Assembly: GCA_016180605.1 (NCBI GenBank)
Contig: JACPAW010000002.1
Span: forward strand, 1 to 9,882
From: Candidatus Omnitrophota bacterium
Lineage (GTDB): Bacteria; Omnitrophota; Gorgyraeia; Aquiviventales; Aquiviventaceae
Reading direction: 5' to 3'
DNA: 9,882 nt
Part shown: positions 5,665-9,882 of the stretch, piece by piece
Layout: each line of letters starts with the position of its first letter
How positions within the stretch are numbered: the stretch's first letter is position 1
Notes under the pieces: generated by a model
Told to the model about the DNA's origin: nothing
The model's input: the letters and a program-made list of their open reading frames with translations, nothing else
The model's database searches: none
Position numbers and translations under genes: made by a program

Positions 5665-6790
5665 CGCTTCCCCCCTCGTGGTTCCTTAACTCGTAAGAAG
5701 CTTGCTCTGCGGCTTGGATGCGCCGGCTAATCGCAGGATGATCGAAGAAGAACCATTCGACCAAGCGCGGAGGATGCGGATCTGCCAGATTGAGGGTACC
5801 CAGCCGACGCAGGGCGCCGGCAAAGGCGCTGGGTTTTGCAAGTGCCACGGCAAACCGATCGGCTTGCCATTCAAAAGCGCGGGATATGCCATTTTGCAAA
5901 GGGCGTGCTACCAGACCTACGAAAAACAACCAGAGCATCAAAAGAGGAAAACCCTCGATATCCGCAAGACCGCTTAAACCAAAAGAAGCCGCCCACTTCT
6001 TTCCCAGATAGTCTGTCAAGGAAAAGACAATCCAGGAGCCGATGGCGCTGAGAATCAACAGCTTTCTAATGTGATGAAAGCGATAGTGTGCTAATTCATG
6101 GGCAAGCACCCCTTCAATCTCATCAGGAGAAAACTCAGACAAAAGCGTATCCGCCAGCAAAACGCGACGAGTCTGGCCTACTCCGGCAAGCGCGGCATTG
6201 GCCTTGCGCGTTTCAGCACCGAGATTAAACCGGAAGGTTCCGAGCACGGGTAGCCCTGCTCGATTACAGAGCGACAAGAGGCGCTGATTTAAAGCAGTGT
6301 CTTCTAACCGTGTCGTTTTGTAAAACAGTGGCAGCAAAAGAGTAGGAAATACCCTAGCCAAAACCACGCTGAATGCCAGCCAGCCTAAAGTCGCCCACAG
6401 AGGCCAGGTTTCCGGTTTGTGGCGCAGCAAAGCATAGCCTGCTTCGATTATGAGCAAGCCCAGCACACCGCCCAGTGCAATCTGCTTGGCTTCCCGGATC
6501 CACCAGGCTTTTCGGCTCATCCGCGAGAGACCGAAACGATGCTCCAGGTGGAATGTGCTGTAATAATGCAACGGGAAGCTAACGAGGTATTGGCAAAGGC
6601 TAAAAACAAGGAGATAGCCCAAAAAGATAAGCCAGTTATTGGAGGTTTCTCTCTGCCAATAATCGGCAAGGTAGCCGGAGAAACCAGAAACCCAGAAAAC
6701 CGATAAGAAAACAACCGTCAGCAGCAGGTCAAAACCGAGCAGGCGATAGCGAATCCGGGCATAGGCTTTTGCGGAATTGGATTCGATCAT
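5645..6790 (-). CDS. M48A (Ste24/HtpX-like) integral-membrane zinc metallopeptidase
   Basis: The protein has 381 residues with about six hydrophobic spans (roughly 18-36, 52-72, 104-124, 131-152, 243-262, 281-297), as in Ste24-type CAAX endopeptidases. The zinc motif HELAH is at 231-235, and the third ligand is probably E307 in FEWQADRFA. The segment TRKANAALAGVGQTRRVLLADTLL (194-217) is the Ste24 N-A-x-x-x-G-x-G-x-T-R-R signature. The active site is expected on the cytoplasmic face. Bacteria mostly lack prenylated CAAX substrates, so a role in membrane-protein quality control is more likely. The frame is open to 7051, but the extra part overlaps glpD and is Cys/Gly/Pro-rich, unlike a real N-terminus. 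The ATG at 6788-6790 overlaps the glpD stop (ATGA) and begins a normal Ste24 N-terminus. Its place between glpD and the ECF genes suggests it might process a stress signal; this is inference. Confidence 0.9.
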   Translation of the reverse strand: MIESNSAKAYARIRYRLLGFDLLLTVVFLSVFWVSGFSGYLADYWQRETSNNWLIFLGYLLVFSLCQYLVSFPLHYYSTFHLEHRFGLSRMSRKAWWIREAKQIALGGVLGLLIIEAGYALLRHKPETWPLWATLGWLAFSVVLARVFPTLLLPLFYKTTRLEDTALNQRLLSLCNRAGLPVLGTFRFNLGAETRKANAALAGVGQTRRVLLADTLLSEFSPDEIEGVLAHELAHYRFHHIRKLLILSAIGSWIVFSLTDYLGKKWAASFGLSGLADIEGFPLLMLWLFFVGLVARPLQNGISRAFEWQADRFAVALAKPSAFAGALRRLGTLNLADPHPPRLVEWFFFDHPAISRRIQAAEQASYELRNHEGGSGVLSRG

Positions 6791-8409
6791 CGAGCCGCCA
6801 TGGTAGAGGAGCGACGGAAAGCCAGGCCCTGCTCGATGAAAGCATGGTATTGTGCCAGCTGCCGCTGAGCCGCCTCTGAAGAAAGCTGCCCCCAACGCTG
6901 AGCAATGGCCACACAGGTTGCAGCCGCATCCAAGCCGTGGCAGGGCGCCCAAGCGATCTGGGTGCGGCGGGCAAGCACATCGGTTAAGGTACAAGCCAGT
7001 TCGCTGCGGAAACCGTGGGCGATTTCGGCACCCAGCGTTTCCTGATGGCAACAGATGGGCTGAGCCAGGCTTTTATCCTCCGCAACTAGCTTTAAGAGTT
7101 CGACGACGGCTGCACCATATTGGAGGAGAAGCCGAGCTAATGTTTCTTGGCTGAGCAACTGAGTGGCTTCTTTCCACTGATGGATCCACATAGGAGGTGT
7201 AACTTCCTCCATTAAACTGACCTCGTGCGTAATACACGCATCGACTTGCCAACGAAATTGCCTGACCAAGAAATCGACCGTCTGTTGCGCCATCAAGCGG
7301 AAGGTCGTGAATTTCCCTCCCAAAATGCTCACCAGTCCTTGTCCGTCGACCTCAATGCGGTGTTCACGAGAAGCTTGCGTCGAACTGCCGCTAAAAGCCA
7401 AAAGAGGACGCGCTCCAGCGAATGTGGCCACCACATCTTCTGGACCAAGACGCCGGCCGGGGAAAAGATAATTCAGTTTCTCTAAAAGATAGCTCACCTC
7501 ATTTCCATCGGCCGAAAGCGCTTCCAATGACGACTGGGTGACTTTCTCAGTCGTGCCAACCAGAGAAGTCTCTCCCCATGGCAGCACGAAAAACATCCGT
7601 TGATCGAACCGGGCTTCCGTAAACAACGCCTCGTGGCTTAAGCGAGGAACCAGCAGGTGGATGCCCTTTGTGGGAGCTAATCGCGCAGAGCAGGAGTCAT
7701 CGCTGAGTCTTCGAATCGAATCCGCCCAGGGCCCTGCGGCGTTGACGAAGGCGCTGGCTCGAATCTCGAATATTTTCCCCGTGAAAACATCTTCTGCAAC
7801 GGCAGCGCGTATTTTTCCCTCAGATTTCAGAAAAGAACGAAGGCGAATGTAGTTGGCGCACGCCGCACCGAACAAGGTCGCCTGGAGGACGTTCGCCAGA
7901 CAAAGGCGCGCATCGTTCATGATGCAGTCGGAGTAGCAGCCCACACCCTGCAGCCCCTGCTCTTTAAGGCTCGGCTCTAGCGTCAAAGCCCGGCGGGCGG
8001 AATACATTCGATGTACCCCCATGCGATTCCTGGCTGCTAGAAGATGGTACAGCCAAAGACCGGCTCTGACCTTCCAAAGAGACCGGCTGTTTCCCCGGTA
8101 AACGGGAATTAAAATCGGCAAAGGTTTCACTACAGAGGGGGCGATTGTCCGCAGGATCATTCGCTCTCGGAGACCCTGGCGCACCAGCGATACACGTCCC
8201 TGCTCTAAGTAGCGCAGCCCGCCATGGATGAGTTTGGAGGTTTTCGAGCTGGTTCCGCTTGCAAAATCCCCCTGTTCGATCAGGGCCACTCGCAAGCCGC
8301 GCAAGGTCGCATCGCGCGCAATTCCAGCCCCCACGATCCCGCCTCCAATGACGAGCAAATCGTGGGGACGGGATTCCAGCGTTGCCAAAACGGACTCGCG
8401 AGAAATCAT
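6787..8409 (-). CDS. glpD: FAD-dependent glycerol-3-phosphate dehydrogenase (respiratory, GlpD-type)
   Basis: This 540-residue enzyme oxidises sn-glycerol-3-phosphate to dihydroxyacetone phosphate at the inner membrane and passes electrons to quinone. The FAD dinucleotide fold is at the N-terminus: DLLVIGGGIVGAGIARDATLRG (17-38), then E45 in ALIEQGDFASGTSSKTSKLIHGG, which includes the family signature, and GLRYLEQG (64-71). Further conserved parts are NAAGPWAD (223-230), FAGARPLL (330-337) and LGGKFTTFR (363-371) in the substrate and flavin region. A C-terminal helical DAO_C-like domain covers about 400-530. The length is slightly above the roughly 500 residues of E. coli GlpD. The frame stays open to 8646, but the start at 8409 is chosen because it forms an ATGA overlap with glpK and begins 16 residues before the FAD fold. 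It is co-translated after glpK, completing the glycerol-to-DHAP route. Confidence 0.95.
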   Translation of the reverse strand: MISRESVLATLESRPHDLLVIGGGIVGAGIARDATLRGLRVALIEQGDFASGTSSKTSKLIHGGLRYLEQGRVSLVRQGLRERMILRTIAPSVVKPLPILIPVYRGNSRSLWKVRAGLWLYHLLAARNRMGVHRMYSARRALTLEPSLKEQGLQGVGCYSDCIMNDARLCLANVLQATLFGAACANYIRLRSFLKSEGKIRAAVAEDVFTGKIFEIRASAFVNAAGPWADSIRRLSDDSCSARLAPTKGIHLLVPRLSHEALFTEARFDQRMFFVLPWGETSLVGTTEKVTQSSLEALSADGNEVSYLLEKLNYLFPGRRLGPEDVVATFAGARPLLAFSGSSTQASREHRIEVDGQGLVSILGGKFTTFRLMAQQTVDFLVRQFRWQVDACITHEVSLMEEVTPPMWIHQWKEATQLLSQETLARLLLQYGAAVVELLKLVAEDKSLAQPICCHQETLGAEIAHGFRSELACTLTDVLARRTQIAWAPCHGLDAAATCVAIAQRWGQLSSEAAQRQLAQYHAFIEQGLAFRRSSTMAAR

Positions 8410-9881
8410 CTCCGAACTCGCTCCACCGCCTCTTTCCAGCCTCCATAAAGCTTCTCCCGCTGCAGCCGGTGCATGCGCGGGATAAATCGTCGCTCCGGTT
8501 TCCCAGCCATCCGGATTAAATCGTGCGCCTTCCACCAACCAAGCCCGACTCCCGCCAAAAGAGCGGCTCCTTTTCCTGTATTGGCGATCATAACTGGCCT
8601 GAGAACCGGAATTCCCAAAATATCGGCCTGAAACTGCATCAACCAATCATTTTGAGCCGCACCTCCGTCTACCCTCAATTCTTGCAATGAAATGCGGCAA
8701 TCTTTCATCATCGCCTCAGCGACGTCTCTGGTCTGGAAAGCCAGGGATTCCAATGTGGCGCGCACCAAGACGGCTCGGTTAGAACCGCGCGTCAATCCAA
8801 TGATAGCACCCCGCGCTTTCATGTCCCAATAGGGAGCGCCCAAACCGACAAAGGCAGGAACCACGTAGACGCCACCGGTATCGGCCACACGCTGCGCGAT
8901 GGCCTGGGTTTGAGCAGCATGCTGGATTAAACCCAGCTCATCGCGAAGCCATTGAATGGCCGCACCGGCGATAAACACGCTTCCTTCCAACGCGTACACG
9001 GGCTGATCCGTGCCGCCCCAAGCCAATGTCGTGATGAGTCCGTTTCGGCTTTGCACATGGCGTGTACCCGTGTTGAGAAGAAGAAAACAACCCGTGCCGT
9101 AGGTGTTTTTAGCGCTGCCCTCGGAAAGGCAGCCATGACCCACAAGCGAAGCTTGTTGATCCCCGGCAACCCCTAGAATCGGTATCCCGGAAGGCAGGCA
9201 TGCGCTTTTGGCGGTCACTCCAAATGGACCAGCAGAAGCCCGAAGCTGTGGCAGCACCGATTCTGGAATGCGGAAAAGCTCAAGCAACGATGGGTCCCAA
9301 CGCTTGGAACGAATGTTTAAAAGCAGCGTTCGCGAAGCGTTCGTAAAATCGGTGGCATGGATCGCCCCGCCGCTTAAGTTCCAGATCAGCCAAGAATCGA
9401 CCGTTCCAAAGGCCACTTCGCCTCGTTGCGCGCGTTTACGAAGACCAGGCACGTGGTCCAGCAACCACTGGATTTTCGTTGCGGAAAAATAGGCATCCAA
9501 CACAAGCCCTGTGGTACGCCGGAGTCGTGGTTCAAAACCTTTGGTCCTTAAGCGATCACAAATCGAGGCGGTCCTGCGGCATTGCCAAACGATGGCATTC
9601 GCTAGAGGCTTTCCGGTTCGGCGATCCCATAAAATCGTAGTCTCCCGTTGATTGGTAATCCCGATTGCGGCAATGCGATGAGGCAAGACCCTAGCCGCAC
9701 GGAGTGCTTTGGCAATTGTCTGGTAGGTCACGCGCAGGATTTCTCTAGGATCGTGCTCCACCCATCCGGGCTGAGGATAGTGCTGGGGAAGCTCGGTGTA
9801 AGCATTGGCGACCACGCGGCCCTGATGGTTCACGATCAGAACCGTCGTCCCTGTCGTACCCTGATCAATCGCCAGAATCAT
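8406..9881 (-). CDS. glpK: Glycerol kinase
   Basis: This 491-residue FGGY-family kinase phosphorylates glycerol with ATP to sn-glycerol-3-phosphate, the substrate of the next gene. Visible motifs are the ATP-binding AIDQGTTGTT (4-13), PGWVEHDP (38-45), glycerol-contacting NQRETT (77-82), AIVWQCRRTA (96-105), DAYFSATK (129-136) and AGDQQASLVG (239-248) with the catalytic Asp241. DGGAAQNDWLMQFQADILG (405-423) is the late ATPase-domain segment. Length is normal. Compared with E. coli GlpK, the fructose-1,6-bisphosphate loop (GGKGGTRIP) is replaced by AKSACLPSGIP without the key arginine. The EIIA-Glc contact stretch near the C-terminus (PGIETTERNY) reads PRMHRLQREKLY. These E. coli-type controls are therefore probably absent. 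The usual TALGAA segment is TGKGAA (435-440). The ATG is one base from the window end, so the promoter is not visible and a slightly longer N-terminus cannot be excluded. Confidence 0.95.
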   Translation of the reverse strand: MILAIDQGTTGTTVLIVNHQGRVVANAYTELPQHYPQPGWVEHDPREILRVTYQTIAKALRAARVLPHRIAAIGITNQRETTILWDRRTGKPLANAIVWQCRRTASICDRLRTKGFEPRLRRTTGLVLDAYFSATKIQWLLDHVPGLRKRAQRGEVAFGTVDSWLIWNLSGGAIHATDFTNASRTLLLNIRSKRWDPSLLELFRIPESVLPQLRASAGPFGVTAKSACLPSGIPILGVAGDQQASLVGHGCLSEGSAKNTYGTGCFLLLNTGTRHVQSRNGLITTLAWGGTDQPVYALEGSVFIAGAAIQWLRDELGLIQHAAQTQAIAQRVADTGGVYVVPAFVGLGAPYWDMKARGAIIGLTRGSNRAVLVRATLESLAFQTRDVAEAMMKDCRISLQELRVDGGAAQNDWLMQFQADILGIPVLRPVMIANTGKGAALLAGVGLGWWKAHDLIRMAGKPERRFIPRMHRLQREKLYGGWKEAVERVRR

Positions 9882-9882
9882 G

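Noticed and set aside
6791..7051. N-terminal extension of the M48 peptidase
   Set aside because: The extra 87 residues overlap glpD, are rich in Cys, Gly, Pro and Arg without family similarity, and the ATG at 6790 fits both the ATGA overlap and the Ste24 N-terminus.
8410..8646. N-terminal extension of GlpD
   Set aside because: The extra 79 residues lie inside the conserved 3' part of glpK and precede the normal GlpD start with its FAD fold.

Overview
The window reads like a stretch of a mid-to-high-GC Gram-negative chromosome. Every convincing gene is on the minus strand, so the reading order is from the right end to the left. Signal peptides, an AxA cleavage site, single-pass anchors and a membrane-spanning anti-sigma factor imply a periplasm. 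The phylum cannot be fixed from sequence alone. Gene style (ECF module with large unknown envelope protein, SNase, MTH1187 protein) would suit lineages such as Methylomirabilota or Nitrospirota, but that is only an impression.

Right part (about 9881 to 3125): five genes are packed head to tail with almost no untranslated DNA: glycerol kinase (glpK), FAD-dependent glycerol-3-phosphate dehydrogenase (glpD), an M48A/Ste24-type membrane metallopeptidase, an ECF sigma factor and its zinc-finger anti-sigma factor. Three junctions are 4-base ATGA stop/start overlaps (8406-8409, 6787-6790, 5038-5041) and the fourth is a 20-base overlap (5645-5664). This is a translationally coupled block joining glycerol catabolism, membrane proteolysis and envelope-stress regulation. 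The anti-sigma factor is unusual: a HX3CX2C domain, one membrane span, a long linker, an alpha/beta domain and a C-terminal region with four propeller-like repeats that probably form a periplasmic sensor.

Middle (3124 to 2822): a 303-base non-coding leader. It holds a candidate ECF promoter (GGAACTT, 16-base spacer, TCTCA) and three tandem 48-base-period hairpin units that end next to the Shine-Dalgarno of the following gene. One stem position changes as a compensated pair between units. The leader feeds a 678-residue secreted, C-terminally anchored protein of no family I recognise (2821-785). I infer that it is the local target of the ECF factor.

Left part (784 to 1): a 23-base inverted repeat, then a strong sigma70-type promoter (TTGACG-N17-TATAGT) driving a small MTH1187/YkoF-like thiamine-binding-type protein. 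After that comes a staphylococcal-nuclease-like secreted nuclease that is cut by the window edge and has no ATG, GTG or TTG start ahead of its signal peptide.

The most unusual combination is the sigma/anti-sigma pair with a propeller-type sensor, embedded in a glycerol operon, followed by an ECF-type promoter and a structured repeat leader in front of an unknown envelope protein.
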